Below, piece after piece: positions 1 through 12,587 of a DNA stretch of 64,000 nucleotides. The DNA comes from Lyophyllum atratum. Its lineage: Eukaryota; Basidiomycota; Agaricomycetes; Agaricales; Lyophyllaceae. The stretch covers positions 124,001 through 188,000 of the forward strand of contig JACGCN010000010.1 in NCBI GenBank assembly GCA_014905825.1. Direction: 5' to 3'. Position 1 is the stretch's first letter. Each line of letters starts with the position of its first letter. The notes below the pieces were generated by a model, which worked only from the letters and a program-made list of their open reading frames with translations, had not been told where the DNA came from and ran no database searches. The translations under genes were made by a program, and so were the position numbers.

Positions 1-3000
1 GTGCCCACGCGAGGAACGACGAGACGTGTACCAAGGAACCACAACTCGTTGACGCAAGTCAGGTTAGTCATCCCAGGTGCGGCAGCGATCAGATTCTTGC
101 ACCAAGGGTCTTTAGCGTAGCCGGCAATGATGTCTTTCACGATAGTCGGGTCAACAGTTGGTGTTACAGAGGTTGTCGGCGGGTCCAGCGCGGCGACACG
201 GTGCGCTAGAGCATGTGCCGATGCAAACGGTGATGAGGAACGCGACACGGGCAGAACAGCGTTAATGCAATGAGTAACAAGGTCATCATCATGCATGTCG
301 GCGAACAGGGCGGCTTCAGCAACGGCAGCAGCACTGTCAAGAGCGTCGTCACCAGGAAGGCGCGACAAGGCGTCAGCCACAGTGTTATCCTCACCTTTGA
401 CATATACAATTTTGCAGTCGAACTGCGACATAAACTCTGTCCACCGAGCCTGACGGCGGGAAAGATCGCGCTGTTTGTGGAAATTTTCGAGTGTGCGGTG
501 ATCGGTGAAGACGACGAACTGAGTGCCGAACAAATCAGCTCGCCATTTGCGCAAGGCTCGGATGATGGACAGCATTTCTTTCTCATGCACAGGGTAATTC
601 AGCTCCGCTCCCTTGAAGGTTGAGGAATCGAACGCAACTGGACGAGCGGTCTCCCAACTATCGCCAAATGACAGAACAGCACCAGAACGTCTGTCGCTTG
701 CGTCGCAGGTCACAAAAATTGTTTTCGATTTGTCGTCGTGGTCGATTGTGGTTAAGCACTCGCGACTCACAACGATTTTTTTGATGGCATCCAGAGCGCG
801 TGGGTGACAAGGCAGCCACTCAGGAAAGGAAGTGTCACATTCTTTCCGAGTCAGTTCAGTCAAGATGTCGGTGTGGTCCGCGAGATGAGGCAAAAAGGCA
901 GCGATATAACGGACCAGTCCCAGAAAGGAGCGAACGTCGGTTGAAGATTTAGGAGTGGGCCAGTTCAGAATGCGATCGACCTTGCGTCCGTCGGCCTCAA
1001 TACCAGCAGCGGATATGTGGTGACCCAAAAAATCGATCGACGTGCAATACAGGTTCGTTTTAGCCGGATTGACGTATAACTGTGCGGCTCGGAGAGCCTC
1101 CAATATTTTACGGACGTTGATGTGATGTTCTTCGAGTGTCTGCGAATATATGACGATATCATCCAGGTAAACATGGCATATTTTACACAAGGTGCCAAGG
1201 ACAGTATTTTGATAAAACAAAGCCTGAAGATATTGTGAAGGTGCTCTTTGCGCAACACCACTATGATAAGTGAACATATAGTAAAGCAAATTTTGTATTT
1301 TGTTGAAAATCATAGTGTGAACAAATTCAGAATTTATTCCCTAAAGAAATGTAAAAAAACATCCACAATATTTTTACAATATGATCAGTGAACACTTCAT
1401 AATATGTACACAATATAGTGAGGTATTCCAGACTATGGTGAAGATATGGTGAAAATATTTTGACTACCTGACTATATTGTGAACATATTATAAAATCTTC
1501 ACTGATTATATTGTGAAAACATTGTGAAGGTTTCTTACATATCTTTAGAGAATGAATTCTGAATTTGTTCACACTATGATTTTCAATAAAATACAGAATT
1601 GGGCCTATCATATGTTCATTGATCATAGTGTTATCACACAAAGAGCACCTTCACAATATTTTCAGGCTTTGTCTCATCAAAATATTGTCCTGGGCACCTT
1701 GTGTTACCGATGTAGTCCCTCAACGCTGTCGAGACTCGGCGCTGATGAATCGCGGGCGCATTCCGAAGTCCCATGGGCATAACCAACCACTCGAAAAGTC
1801 CGAAGGGCATCGAAACAGCTGTCAGGTGGACGTGATCAGGGTGCATAGGCGTCTGGAAAAACGAATTTGTCATGTCTATAGTTGAGAAGAACTTGCCCTT
1901 CCCGCAGTCATGCAGAATGTCATCGACACGGGGCAACGGGTGATTATCGGGAACAGTGTTTGCGTTCAATTCGCGATAGTCGTTCACCCAACGAGGGAGA
2001 ACCTTTGGGTCTGCCTTTGGAATAATAAATGCCGGCGAAGCGTATTGAGACGATGAAGGACGGATTCGGCCCGCTTCAAGATGTTCGCCAATAAGTGTTT
2101 GCCATGCTTCACGGTATTTTCTAGGACACTGATATGTGCGTGTACGAATCGATTGGTCGGCTGTCTTCACATGAATTTCTGCCAAGACGTCGCGGGGAAG
2201 GTCTCGAACATGTGGAATGGGTTTGAAAATGTCCTCAAATTCGACCTTCATGTTGGTCTCGAAACCTTTTAGAGATTCCAACGTGGACAGTTCCTCTATA
2301 CGGGTACGCACGGCGGCGACGACGTTAACCTCTTTCACAACCTCAAAGAGGCAAGCAGCTTCAAGCTGTTCACGCCGTGCGTTGCACACAACTTTAAGTT
2401 CTTTGACCATGGCCTTACGGTACGCCTTCGTTTTATTGAACGCAGCGCGGATTGATATTCGTTTATGTGCGGGGATAGGTATGGGACAGGCAGGATTAAG
2501 TAAACTGTAGTTACAGCGCGAGTCAATGATGGTACGAGCGTGATGATCGGTAACGAGGTGGTTATGGGACAGGAAAGGCAGTCCGAGAATGATGGGGGTA
2601 CAGAGGCCAGGGGCAATAATAGCGCGTACAGTGTTCGAGGTCCATGATCGATCGAGGGAGGAAAGAGACAGCTTGCAGTACTCAGTCAGAATATTTGAGG
2701 TCTGGGGCCCCTTCGTTGATTTCGACGACGACGTGGATGGAGACATAGCGAGACCGACATCTAAAGGTTCGTTCAACTGGAAGCGGCGGAGTCCGAGGTG
2801 GTCTGCTAAGTCTGCGTTGATCAAAACCAGGTGTGAGCCACAGTCAATTAAAGCAGAGACATGAAGAGGCAGATCGATACTAGGTCCGGTCACAAGACCA
2901 TCCCATAGATAATGAGGCACAGAAAACGGAGCGATACGTACATCGTCGTCGGACGCGCTCGAACCATCACTCTCAGTAGCAGAATCATCCGACAATACAC

Positions 3001-4390
3001 CGGAGATTGGAGAATCTGGGAGAACGGCTGCGACGAAGCCAGAACGCTGAGGGGAGTCTCCCCAGGAAGTGAAGGAAGAGGAGCCAGCATTAGGAACGAT
3101 GGCTGCGACGGGCTTAGCGGTACGGGGTTTTGACGACGACGATGAAGACGGAGTCTTCTTAGCAGCGGCGGCAGCAGTGGCGGCGAGAGCGGCGTCAGCA
3201 GCGGTGAGGGTGCGGTAGGTACGGCCATCAGGGAATCCCGTTGTGCATGTAAGGGATGTGCAGCCGGAGTAGAAACGACGGCACTTGAAGCACCCTTCGT
3301 GCTCACGCAGCAAGGCCTTCTCGTCATCATGAAGAGGAGGCGGCTTAGAACGGTCTGACGACTGCGGCTTGGAGCTGGATGAAGATTTCTTGGACGAGGA
3401 TGAGCGACCGTTGTTGTCGAAACGCGATTGGGTAAGGGGACGTTTAGCAGCACGTTGAATCGCCTCCTCGACGATCTCCCGTTGGCGTTTCACAGCGCGC
3501 GTCCTAGATTCATCTATCCTCCGGACTGCATCCAACCAGTCATGCCATTCGACGACCTCGGTCAACTTCTCGTCGAAATACTTTTGGGAAAGCTCGATGT
3601 CGAGTCCCGCTTCGATCTTGTTGCGGAGCTCGGTTGTGACAGGGAAATGGGATGGGGTGCCGATCAAGAGGGAGTTCATAGCTTGCATTTCGGCACAATA
3701 GTCCCAGAAGGAGCCCTTGTCGGGGTCGAGACGAAGAGAAAGGATGCGAACACGAAGTTTGGACACCCAGTCCTTGGGAAGATAGTTCGTTTTAACCTCG
3801 GTCATGAATGCAGGGAACGTAAGAGTCATGATGCGGTCGTGGTCACCAGCTATCCAGTCACGGATGCGATGGTCACGAAGACCGGTGTAGGCTCTGGAAA
3901 CCTGGTCCTCGGGCTTGATAGCTTTGTGTTTGAAGTACTCCAAGCAGCCGCGTTCCCAGTCCTTGACTAGACGAGGGGTCAGGTCTCCGTCGAGCAAGCT
4001 AGGAAGTTTTCCATCTCTGAACTCGAGAGTAGCCGTGGACGGCATGTTGCAGTATGGGTCGGTGATGAGGCGAGGTGACGAGTCAGAGGATGAGCTGGAA
4101 GAAGACGAAGATGGGGACGGGGAACGTTGTTCGTTCAACGGCGGCGGCGGTGGTGGAGGAGGCGGGGGCGGTGGGGACGGACGAGCAGGAGGCGACGGAG
4201 CAGCAGATGACGGCGGGGGTGGTGACAACGGCGGGGATGAAGCGGCTAAAGGCGGCAGGGGCGCGGCTCCAGACGAGCCTTGCGGGAGCGAACGGGAGGA
4301 CGGCGGTACAGATGAACTACGCCCACGACTACGCGTGGTGAGGGAAATGGGGACGGAGGGGAGACGGGACAGCTTGGCGGGGCGGGGTGG
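1..4390 (-). pseudogene. Ty3/gypsy Gag-Pol polyprotein, split by a foldback MITE, runs off left edge
   Basis: One minus-strand frame stays open from the stop at 4391-4393 to the window edge apart from the insertion at 1186-1703. Order: proline/serine-rich N-terminus; Gag (about 4045-3400); a Cys-rich knuckle near 3290-3240 in which a Cys stands where CCHC knuckles have His; aspartic protease with DCGSH near 2835-2850; reverse transcriptase with YLDD at 1158-1169; RNase H with TCDASD, HEKEM and TDHRTL (about 690-500) and VADALSR near 365. Integrase lies off the window. The frame has no ATG before 4045, but an ATT at 4346-4348 sits where the start would be expected, possibly a mutated ATG. Removing the MITE plus one TTA copy restores YIGKICHVYLDD exactly, so the insertion is the only visible lesion in pol. 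Confidence 0.9.
1186..1703. mobile_element. Foldback MITE, copy A (518 bp, TTA duplication)
   Basis: The element is almost entirely palindromic: it opens with CACAAGGTGCC, closes with GGCACCTTGTG, and its two halves of about 240 bp pair along their length. TTA at 1183-1185 and 1704-1706 is a 3-bp target duplication. No coding potential is seen. It lies inside the reverse transcriptase of the Ty3/gypsy element. Copy B, in opposite orientation, is at 35969-36487. The CAC ends and 3-bp duplication recall CMC (CACTA/Plavaka) elements, but the superfamily is inferred only. Confidence 0.85.
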
Positions 4391-5504
4391 CTATATGCAC
4401 CAAAAGGCAGGGCGGGATGGCTATATGCGCCAAAAACGTTCGACAGTTCTATGAAAGGCGATTCTGTGATGCCAAGAATGTTCAGTAGGCGCCAGGCACT
4501 CGCTAACGGAGATAACGACGAAAGGAGAAAGAAATCGCGCTAAGCGATCAGGCGGCGGCGGTCGCAGTAGGTAACGTTCGTAGTTTAAAAAAAAGTGGAA
4601 GCTTGCCCTGGTACGGGGCGAGCAACACTGAAATCAGACGCACCAAAACAGGAACGAGTTCTATTTGAGTTGAGTCTGTGCGAGAATACGTGTGGCGGTA
4701 TGAAAGATGGGGGAAAAAGGGAAGAAGGTATGAAAGATGGGGGAAAAAGGGAAGAAGGAAGGGAGAGGTAAAGCGGCGGGTATAAATGGGGACGCCGCCA
4801 AGCATGTGTCAATAGTGTACGTAATCCAGGATTACACGGGGGATCTAGAACGAGATGGATTTTATAGACGGTTTTTGCTGCCCTTTTATACAATTTTCAA
4901 GTACCTATTTTAAAACGCGATGGAGTAAAACGAGGTGGTCGAATTGAGAATGGGGAGGGTATGATGATATACGAGTGGTTCAAAATGAAATGACGGAGGT
5001 AGTGCCTAAATATAGAAAAGTGTCGAAGACATGCTGAAGACCTCAACCGTCGAAACCATTGTCAAAACGGGAATGACTCAGGATGCACTCGGTCCAAAGG
5101 AGTTCGCAGCTGGTGCCCAAGCAGCATGTATGACGTTAAAACCTCCGAAGATGCATCCCTACCGTCTGTTTCTAGAATGATCCGTCGAGTGTTGGACCTG
5201 GCATGAGATGGAAAGTGGGATATAGTATATGTAGAGTTGTCCATGGAGTAAAGTACACCCAAAGTTTCCTGATCGAACACGGCAGACACAGAAATGAAGT
5301 GTCGATGGGGAAGGGATGAAGGAGGTCTTGAATGCGTGGCGATTATTTTGATACCTGCAAAAGGAATGGAGGTAAATGAAGTCAGGGAGGGTAATCGGGA
5401 AGGGAGTGTCGTGCATGCTATATTTTTAGGTAGGTGGCTGTGCATGGGAATGGTAAGGTAGGAACGACCAAGGATGACCTTGACTTTGCGTGAGTTTTGT
5501 AACA
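4391..5504. other. Non-coding stretch upstream of the Ty3/gypsy Gag
   Basis: No convincing gene. It would hold the leader and 5' LTR of the minus-strand Ty3/gypsy element, but the partner LTR is off the window so LTR edges cannot be set. A 30-bp unit is tandemly duplicated at 4697-4758, and the motif TGGCTATATGC occurs twice near 4387-4430. Confidence 0.5.
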
Positions 5505-6836
5505 CTACCACACTGCTTCCTTCCGAGACTTCTCTGCTGCCTCATCGAAAACGACTCCATCCCACTCCACCCCAAGAACTCGCTCAGTGCCGGTCTTTGC
5601 AGTGTCGTGCAGTTCTTGTAGCTCCTGGCGGAATTCCAGCCATTGCTTCACTTCTGCTTTTGCATTTTTCATGCACTTGCTGTGCTGGCTCTTCCCGTGC
5701 ATCTTTGAGAATTTATTAAGAATGGTTTTGAGCTTTAATGTCTGCTCAGCCCTTTAGAGCGAAGGTGTGCTCCTCATCAGACATCATATGACAGGGAAGT
5801 GCTGTATTCGGGCCACTCGATTGTTTGGACTTCTTCTTCATGAATGCCTTCTGCCACAAGCACTCATTATCCATGGCAAGGAGCTTCTCCTTGGTCGCAC
5901 CTGCCAGGAGGTCATCAGAAGCCTTCTCTAGAAGCTGGCGGAGTGCCTCGTTCTTGGTGCGGAGAGCATGGGCAGTGGCATGCTTGGGGAGCCTGGGAGG
6001 CAGAGCAGGGGCAGCAGGATGCCAGGATGTGACAGGCAGACAATAGGTGCGGCTTTGGTTGTTGTGTTGCGGGAGGGAGCAAACATGTGATCAGGGATGG
6101 AGTTGCGATTAAAAGGTTGGATGCCGGTTTTTTGCCATGCTGCAAGGATCATCAATTCCTTGAATGCTGCTGTACGAGCTTGATGGTAGTACTTCAAGAA
6201 ATTAAATTTTTGGTGACAACATACTCGTGATTGACAAGGGTGACCTAAGTACACTAATCAACATTCGGAGCAGTATCAACATTGTCAGACAAAGCGTTCA
6301 CCTGCATTTTCCATAAAAACGGCCACGTTGCACGGTTGGAGTGCGTGGGTGGTGTGCGAGGGGAGGCAGACAATGATCATTTTATGTGCAAGGGCAAAGA
6401 AAAGGAAAGAAGCCAGTATGTACAGTGCAAGTTGTGTCCATCCAAGATGAGCAGGCAATAGCCTCCATTTGCCTTGGCAACCGTTTGTAAATGAAAATCC
6501 TTTTCCAACCAAAGCGCACCCAACTTGCAGTGCTCATTGCTGCTGATTTGCTTCTTAGCTGCACTGATCGGGGAACTGAGGCAGCCCAATCGACTTTGAG
6601 CAGTGCTGTCAGTGGATGGTGACCTTGAGGATTCCTATGCTGCGAAGTTGCCTACAAACAAGATGAAGCGTGTCGGCAACAGCACAAGGCCAGAAAAAAT
6701 TGGGAAAATCCGAGATACATTGGACAAGAAAGCCAAATCGATGGCCACGTGCTGAAAAACCTCGGCTTGGAATGGGCCTCTATAGCAAGAGAGCACCATC
6801 AGCGCAGCTATTCAGCATCTAGAAATCTTCATTCAA
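5505..6836 (-). pseudogene. Decayed pogo-like DDE transposase
   Basis: Minus-strand fragments in several frames line up with the C-terminal half of a DDE_1 (pogo-type) transposase. Landmarks in order: LLILDGHNLHCTY and MIIVCLPSHTTHALQPCNV (about 6480-6310), matching the second catalytic Asp and the LPSHTTHxLQP block; FLKYYHQARTAAFKELMILAAWQKTGIQPF (about 6200-6100, split across lines here only as a description); then a coiled-coil tail LRTKNEALRQLLEKASDD (about 5970-5915) and a Lys/Glu-rich end to 5505. The residue after LQPC is Asn where families usually have Asp. Frameshifts near 6500, 6260 and 5930 and stops make it non-functional. The N-terminal HTH region was not found. Confidence 0.7.
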
Positions 6837-7667
6837 GTATTCTGAGCGAAGTCGAGGAAGAAGGTGCATTGGATGAGAGGTGAAGGCATCTGCAAGGCTC
6901 TGATTCCTTGGTGAGGGTATGTGAAAACGCCTGTGAAGACAGTAGATGTAGTTGTGAAGAGCAAAATTATTATATATATGTTAAATACTGCATAGGTCGT
7001 GTAGATATAAAGTACATGGAGTTGGAACCAAGATTTATGGCGCAAAGGGGAGTGATTGGCTTGCAAATGCGACTTGACTAAGTACCTAGGCTGGCCGACT
7101 ACCTGGCACGTGCCAGTAAGGTAGGCGACATCCACGGCTCTCGAACCTCACGTGATGTTATTTTACTGTGACATTTCTGGCTTATTTGGGAATGATAGTG
7201 AAGATTCGAGGATTGAAAGGCACTACACTCGAAACTGAAGAATATGGGCTCATCATATTAGAGCTATAGACTATAGGATATAGGATTACGAAGGATTTCC
7301 AGAAAAAATAAGAATTGAGAGAGCCAATCACAAAACATATGTTGACATCAGAACTTATGATAGGTTTGAGATCTATTGCACCATTCTTGCAGGATTTTCT
7401 CTGGAAGTACTCAGTGACCCTTGGACTTTCTGGCAGCCCATACAGCCTGTCTTCCGTTGAGTCCCAGCTGATAATCAGCCATAAATCTGTGAACGATTTG
7501 CAAATCTGATGCAAGAAGATCAGATTCCATTAATTGATATGGCATGCCAGGGATACAAGCACTGTCGCATCGATTTAAGGGGTATAGCATCCAGGGCCTC
7601 GAGTGCATTTTTCTCCAGTGTAGGAAAGGGCAAAAATGGTGGGATTGGGTTCTCGAGCAATTTACTG
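6837..7667. other. Non-coding stretch, nothing recognised
   Basis: Short open frames on both strands overlap and resemble no family I know. Two minus-strand frames over 7182-7722 read parts of the same DNA and are not supported as genes. Confidence 0.4.
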
Positions 7668-7935
7668 ACGAGAAAATTTGGAACAAATATATTCTATTTC
7701 TTAACTGAAATATATCTCTCAAATATATTGCAAATATACACTGGAAATATTGTGAATGTATTCAAGATTTCTTTCAAGAAAATGTGATGATTTGTTCCCT
7801 ATATTTCACACAGTGAAGAAAATTCAAAATAGATGCATGACATGACTTCTGAACATAGTTGTATAAGATAAAGAGGACTTTATAATATAATCAAAATTTG
7901 TTCCATCAATATATCGTCATTTGCCTTCTTCATAC
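7668..7935 (+). repeat. AT-rich dispersed repeat, copy 1
   Basis: Similar over most of its length to 57530-57780, including the block ACACTGGAAATATTGTGAAT, the block around TTCAAAATA and the shared end GTCATTTGC. Both copies are AT-rich and non-coding. The recurring ATATTGTGAA word also fills the foldback MITEs, so this may be an older relative. Confidence 0.65.
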
Positions 7936-8980
7936 TTTCTGTATACTGATAACTTCAGATTGATTGACGCCATCTGTTGTGGAGTATCTGATATCTCGAC
8001 ATGAGGACCACCAATACTCTAATATTGGGGATGCACAATGCCAGCCAAACTTCCGTGACCCTGATTAAGTGTACCGCTACCAAATTATTGACGCAGCCAA
8101 ATCCTTTGTCAACCTTATAAACAGTATATATAGACTATAACACCTAAAATATTATGTGGTAAATCATTCTTCTCGTTTCTCGAACTCTTTGTGTGGTATC
8201 CCTTTCTGAGTTAATACCATCTCTCACACACCATTTTGCACCCAACTCATATGAAGCAAATTGATTTACTCATGATAAGCAGATTCTCATGCCATAACTT
8301 TTCCAGTTTCACAAAATTGAATGAGATGCATCAGGTAATTTCTTCAGATTTTGAGATTAAAAAATTCCATGGCGTGAAAGCGAAGGTCATAGTAAAATAA
8401 TGTGATCACACTCTTCGGATTGGTTTTATGCTGAGGTGGCCAGGAGTTACTAAGATGGGTGCAGGGAAAGTTTATTCACAGTGGGCCGCCTCAGTTCACA
8501 GTTTTCATAGGCCTTGCGCATACCCACTAATATCCAGAGCAATAATGAATGTTCACCATTAGGAATTTGAAAGATGACATTGCACAGAGTGCTGTTTTTG
8601 ATGCCTCTTTCCAAGAAGATCATTCAGCCAGGACTATAAAATACAGATTTAGATTTCTGGATCAATTCTAGCATATGAAACAGGCTTACCATGAGTGATT
8701 CAAATATATGCTCCTTGTTGCAAAGTTTTTTCTTTTTTATAATTCTTTGCTAGGGTCCTAAAGTCGTGTCGGGTCCGGTCTTTTGACCATTTTTTCAGCA
8801 ACTGCAACCGCGACCAGTTGCAACTGAGTTGTGACTGATCTAGACAAATTACCTGTAAACTGCTTATTATCTCTCATTTTCCAGTAAAGGCACTGATGTA
8901 CTCGTGGTGGCCAAAAGTGTGGAGACATGTGACGTGATAAACAAACATAGAATATGTGTTGTTACAAATATAGCACTTTC
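7936..8980. other. Non-coding AT-rich stretch
   Basis: No gene, long repeat or RNA was recognised. Confidence 0.4.
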
Positions 8981-8994
8981 CATGCCTCCTGCAG

Positions 8995-9330
8995 GAGTCC
9001 ACGAATTTACACCCTCTAAAGGAGGTCGCATACTCGCTCTACATGACGAAAACTACACTTACCGGGAAATAGCAGCAAAAGTAGACAATTGCTTGGTCTC
9101 CGCCGGTTGGAAGACTGTTGAGCGCGAGAAACTTCATCATACTCGCAATACACTTCCTCGTTCAGGCCTCCACACGCTGTCAGTCCTCGAAAGGAGTGCA
9201 GGGTCCTCCGTGACCTCAAGAGCAACTGATTTGCTGTATACCCAGCTGCCACAGTCAACATCGTCCCGACCACCGTCTCCCTGCTGTATATGGAGGAGTA
9301 AAACTCCGAGCACATCTTTTGTGCACTTAC
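8995..9330 (+). pseudogene. Tc1/mariner transposase N-terminal remnant
   Basis: The frame from about 8995 reads TPSKGGRILALHDENYTYRE, then AGWKTVEREKLHHTRNTLPR, matching the first HTH and linker of Tc1/mariner transposases. After a frameshift near 9180 the other frame gives VLRDLKSN and AATVNIVPTTVS, matching the second HTH, but with stops. No DDE catalytic domain follows. The function would have been TIR binding by the transposase; this copy is dead. Confidence 0.7.
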
Positions 9331-9435
9331 AGCCGCCAGCTCTTTTGACTATGATCTTGGCATCGCAATTGAGCTTCCGGTTGTTCAATCATCCTGCCCT
9401 TTTGGCATGCCAGCACTGCCATTCAGCGGGGTTAG

Positions 9436-9633
9436 ATGTACGTCTCATTTATGCAATTCTGCGCTGATGGCCCCCTTTACATGGGTCATGGGTGTGCTAC
9501 AGACTTTATTGAAGACACCAACCCAGAGACCTGGAAAGCTATAGCAGAGATGCACACCAGGACAGTGGGGGTAAACTTCTTCTCGAAGTCTCACAAGCTA
9601 GCAGCTGACCGCATGGCAAATCTCGGGTTGTAG
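9436..9633 (+). other. Short ORF, 65 residues, unrecognised
   Basis: An open frame with residues such as ATDFIEDTNPETWKAIAEMH and an ordinary composition. It matches no family I recognise and has no clear context; it may be part of a decayed element or chance. Confidence 0.2.
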
Positions 9634-10282
9634 TACAATTTTCAAGTGAACTATTTCCAATATACAACTTTGTTTTTTATTGTGATTTTGCACCACATGT
9701 AGATGTCAGACCGACTCCTATCAGAAGACATCAACCGACTCCTATCAGACTCCTATCAGAGGCGCTCCGAAACACTCACATGCAATGACCGCCTGGATCC
9801 TGTTGACCAAAGGCAGATACATCCTTTGGCTTCCAAAGCAATGCTCCCACCTTGTAAGACCTTGATTCGCCCAACACCATAATCCTCTCCTTCAGTCTGA
9901 CTCCTCCTTGTCCCCTCCCCACCGGTCATAGTCTATGCATGCCTTACCACAAGTCGACCACGGAAGAAAGCACAAGGGATGATCACAGTGACACCCGATG
10001 TGCCCCCTCCTCCATCCGCAGACATCACCGCAACTCATCCAACCAGATAATGTTGACTCTTGAAACAAGAATGCACTCCCTGACTTGTCAGCACTGAAGA
10101 TGCTCAAACGCATCGGACGAGGCCATGATCCAATGGGCACGGTGGCCACGAAACCTGGAGAATGTTCTCTGCCCAGCATCAGCCAGGTATCAACTTGAAG
10201 GAGGGCTGGCAAAATGCTAGACCTGAGGAATGGTAAGCGCACAAACATATCGACCTAATTCACTTTGACCACTTCTATACTT
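9634..10282. other. Non-coding stretch with a short direct repeat
   Basis: The word CGACTCCTATCAGA or a close variant occurs three times within about 9712-9758. Nothing else was recognised. Confidence 0.4.
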
Positions 10283-10469
10283 TGCAGTCATCAATGAATG
10301 CAACCCATTAACAGCTGCTGTGCTGTGAGGTAACTGGCAGAGGACCATGGAGGTCACTGTGGATCAATTCAAGTGGCTTAGAAGCACGACTCACAAATCA
10401 GATCGGGCTGAAACAATTTCAACGCAAGCCCAATCACCACATCCATGATCGTTTTGACATCTGCATAAG
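10283..10469 (-). repeat. Antisense fragment of copia integrase
   Basis: The reverse complement matches the integrase region seen at 21740-21960, including the stretch coding for HSDLHGPLPVTSQQ, with a large internal jump. It is a scrap of the copia family present at 13.5 and 20.7 kb, in opposite orientation. Confidence 0.75.
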
Positions 10470-10566
10470 GTTAGAAACACTGGGCTATCTAATCTCGTTC
10501 CCAACCTATCTCCCAACAACCATATCTCTTGATGGTTGTTTGTCACTGTACAGCATTCCTATGTAT
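10470..10566 (+). repeat. Copia LTR fragment (5' part)
   Basis: Matches the first 90 or so bases of the LTRs at 14917 and 24604, starting GTTAGAAACACTGGGCTATC and ending near the ACAGCATTCCT block. It abuts the antisense integrase fragment, so the locus is a rearranged copia remnant. Confidence 0.75.
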
Positions 10567-10689
10567 TCCTTGCCACCAAAAGTGATGAGAAAATTATGTA
10601 ATCAAATCACATGCATCTTTCTTGACGCGTCTCAACTTGTCTTGTACTGCTCTGTGCAGGGCGCCGACTGCTCTATACCCCCAATCAAT

Positions 10690-11576
10690 GGCTCATGGGG
10701 CGGAGCATGACTACAGCATGAAGATGTATGCGATAGATCTCGCTCAGGGCAGTGGAAGTCGAGCTATGGCTGTGGAAAAGACTGGCATCCCTTACTCAAC
10801 CGTGTCGCGTCTGCTCATCAAGTTTGAAGAGCATGGGACTGTCGAAAACCAACCCCATAGTGGCCGGCCACGCACATTGTAACCAATAGAGGGCAAAGGC
10901 TGGTAGTCCATACTGCCCACAAGAACCGGCACCGGCCGCTACAAGACATCAGCAACACGCTTCCTGTCAAAGTCAGCATACATTTTTCTTGGCAACAAGG
11001 CCGGCTGTGTCCATGTTACTCCCAAACCTGGCGAAGGACTACTTGAGGAATGCCTCTATCCATTCAAGCAGTCTCCCGTGAGGGTTATGGTCTGGGGATG
11101 TGTGATGAATGGGGTGAAAGGGCCGTTAGTGGTGTTGGATTACCCAGGAGGGAAAGGTGGTGGAATGAATGCTGCGAGGTACGAGGACCAAGTATTGTCG
11201 GGCCCACTCCTCAAATTCCACAACAAAATCAAGGCTAACATGGAGAAGAATGGTCAGACTGACCAGATGTACTTCCAACAGGACGGCACTGCATCCCATA
11301 CCGCCCTCACTACAGCCCGATGGCTCGATGATAAAGACATCAAAACACTCTACCACCCTCCCCAATCTCCCAACCTCAACCCCATTGAAGTATGGCACGA
11401 GCTCAAGCGCTGTGTCAGGTCCCTGCCAACTCCCCCCTCGACATCTGAAGCACTCAAAAAAGCTATCTTCGAGGTCTGGGACGAGCTACGTGACGAGGAC
11501 ATCATCCAACATACATCAAGCCATGCCTGAGCGAGTAAATGCTATCCAGCAGGCTCGCAGTGGTCATACCAAGTAA
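10690..11576 (+). pseudogene. Tc1/mariner transposase, degenerate
   Basis: An N-terminal HTH (YSMKMYAIDLAQGSGSRAMA, then GIPYSTVSRLLIKF) and the GRP-like motif HSGRPRT are followed after stops by the DDE_3 catalytic half: KPGEG, VRVMVWGCV, then QQDGTASHTALTTARWL and SPNLNPIE. Thirty-four residues separate the QQD Asp from the Glu, the DD34E spacing of Tc1 elements. The segment that should hold the first Asp (about 10960-11000) is shortened and out of frame. The 150-residue frame at 11078-11530 is the best-preserved part. Family activity would be cut-and-paste transposition at TA sites; this copy cannot work. Confidence 0.8.
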
Positions 11577-12532
11577 TAATGTAATAATTTTATTTGTATA
11601 TATACCATCTAATTGTACATAGCAGGGGGGGCTCTTGGACCCATCTGGTGGTTCAACACCCGATTCCCACCGTTTTTTCCGTGAGCTTCGACACGAGATG
11701 GCTTTTGCCGGCTCGTGACTCTTGTCAAGACTGAGACTCTGCGCGACCACAGTAGTACAAGATATTCGCCCCCCCTCCCTCCTCCTCTCCCTCAACGAGA
11801 CTTAATCCAGTAGGTTCGTTGAAGGTGACACCCAGCCCACAACCATCTGGCATCGATGAGGCCGTCAAGCCTCATCGTTACATCATTACTTGAGTGACAC
11901 ACCTAAAACCCTCGATATGTCTCCATGTGAACGATCAAGGGACCCTGCCCCGCCTAACCCTTGAAGTCGGAATGGCTTGCATATATACCCTACACGCACT
12001 TAGCTCGTGCGCCCCAGCCGTGAGCTGCTGCGAGAGGATTACACCCCTAATTGTTACATGTCTCAGTAGGAAACACACGTGCCTATTAGCCCGACTGTGT
12101 CATCAATCATCTACTCGAACTTATATACATCTTGACTGGTAGGAAGCAATTCCACTACCGACCCCCTCCTTGAGCTGATCCCGCTCGACGCCTGCTATAG
12201 CGACAATGTTCCCCATCGGAATTGCACCAGACAACCTTCATTTTACAACCCCTCTCTCAGGAGTGTCAGGCCAAGGGAGAGGGTACTTTTGGTGTCAATT
12301 TGCCCTGTTTCGCTAGAGCGGTTTTGCCGGCCGCTCTTGGGCCAAGCAAGGGCTACTCACGAGGAGAACCTTCTATTCAGCGCCGTATAAAACGCAAGAA
12401 AATGCACACTCACTCAGCAACCCAGAAAACCACGCTCCTTTTCATGTTTTACTTTGTCCCCCCTGCCAACCTCCAACGTCGCCCAGCCCGCGGCGACGCC
12501 TCCTGCCCTGTGAAGGTCGAGTTCGGAAGTAC
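11577..12532. other. Non-coding stretch
   Basis: No gene recognised. A GGTTCAACACC word near 11652 superficially resembles a tRNA B-box but no cloverleaf forms around it. Confidence 0.4.
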
Positions 12533-12587
12533 TTGTACCATCCGTCGTGGAACACGTACCAATTCTGGAGGGTACAAATGCTAGGCA

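Noticed and set aside
3915..4454. Plus-strand Gly/Asp-rich frame of 179 residues
   Set aside because: It is the antisense shadow of the proline- and serine-rich Gag N-terminus of the minus-strand Ty3/gypsy element.
11590..11680. tRNA-like B-box GGTTCAACACC
   Set aside because: No acceptor, D or anticodon stems can be drawn around it.
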